From contig NC_019869.2 of NCBI RefSeq assembly GCF_002234675.1, forward strand, positions 10,216,015-10,280,014: 64,000 bases of DNA, written 5' to 3'. Both the position numbers and the translations under genes were made by a program. The notes below the pieces were generated by a model, which was not told the origin of the DNA, ran no database searches, and worked only from the letters and a program-made list of their open reading frames with translations. This document shows positions 63,956 through 64,000 of the stretch, in pieces. How positions within the stretch are numbered: position 1 is the first letter of the stretch; each line of letters starts with the position of its first letter. This DNA is from Oryzias latipes (lineage: Eukaryota > Chordata > Actinopteri > Beloniformes > Adrianichthyidae).

Positions 63956-64000
63956 CTGCACCAACAGTGGAGGAAGGAGACATCCATTAGTTTGACATTC

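Overview
The window is vertebrate nuclear DNA, almost certainly from a teleost fish. The evidence is spliced genes with GT/AG introns, a conserved vertebrate gene block, and a fish-type repeat load of Tc1, hAT, piggyBac-like and pogo-like DNA elements, tRNA-derived SINEs and L2-like LINEs. I cannot name the species. Real coding sequence is a very small part of the window, and most of it lies in exons too short to stand out as long open reading frames.

Left part (1 to about 33.7 kb, minus strand): the 5' part of a calcitonin receptor gene (calcr). I find a signal-peptide exon (8122-8180), an N-terminal exon (3510-3660) and a hormone-receptor-domain exon (3145-3252). The transmembrane exons lie beyond the left edge. 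The microRNA mir-489 sits on the same strand in the intron between the first two of these coding exons (hairpin 4344-4423), as it does in mammalian CALCR. A CpG-rich patch near 33.34-33.76 kb with a good minus-strand donor is a candidate promoter and untranslated exon 1, which would make a 5'UTR intron of about 25 kb.

Middle (40.2-45 kb): tfpi2 on the minus strand, complete in five coding exons (227 residues, three Kunitz domains and a basic tail). It is divergent from gngt1 on the plus strand, the rod transducin gamma subunit (73 residues, CaaX end). The order and strands calcr(-), tfpi2(-), gngt1(+) match human 7q21 as I know it, and this synteny supports all three calls.

Right part (45.8-64 kb): a mitochondrial acyl-CoA dehydrogenase family gene starts on the plus strand (exon 1 45860-46051, exon 2 58110-58230, the rest beyond the window). 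Its start overlaps a perfect NRF-1 palindrome. At the right edge a possible last exon of an unidentified minus-strand gene ends at 63892.

The introns and spacers are filled with mobile-element copies. They include three hAT elements with 8-bp target duplications, several TTAA-flanked piggyBac-like MITEs (one family present as an inverted pair 27 kb apart), two fold-back elements that would form long hairpins in calcr pre-mRNA, two relatives of one Tc1 family, and several copies of one tRNA-derived SINE. I found no novel multi-gene system. The most informative observations are mir-489 in calcr, Kunitz domain 2 of Tfpi2 having an inhibitor-like P1 arginine, the photoreceptor-type promoter of gngt1, and the fold-back elements.
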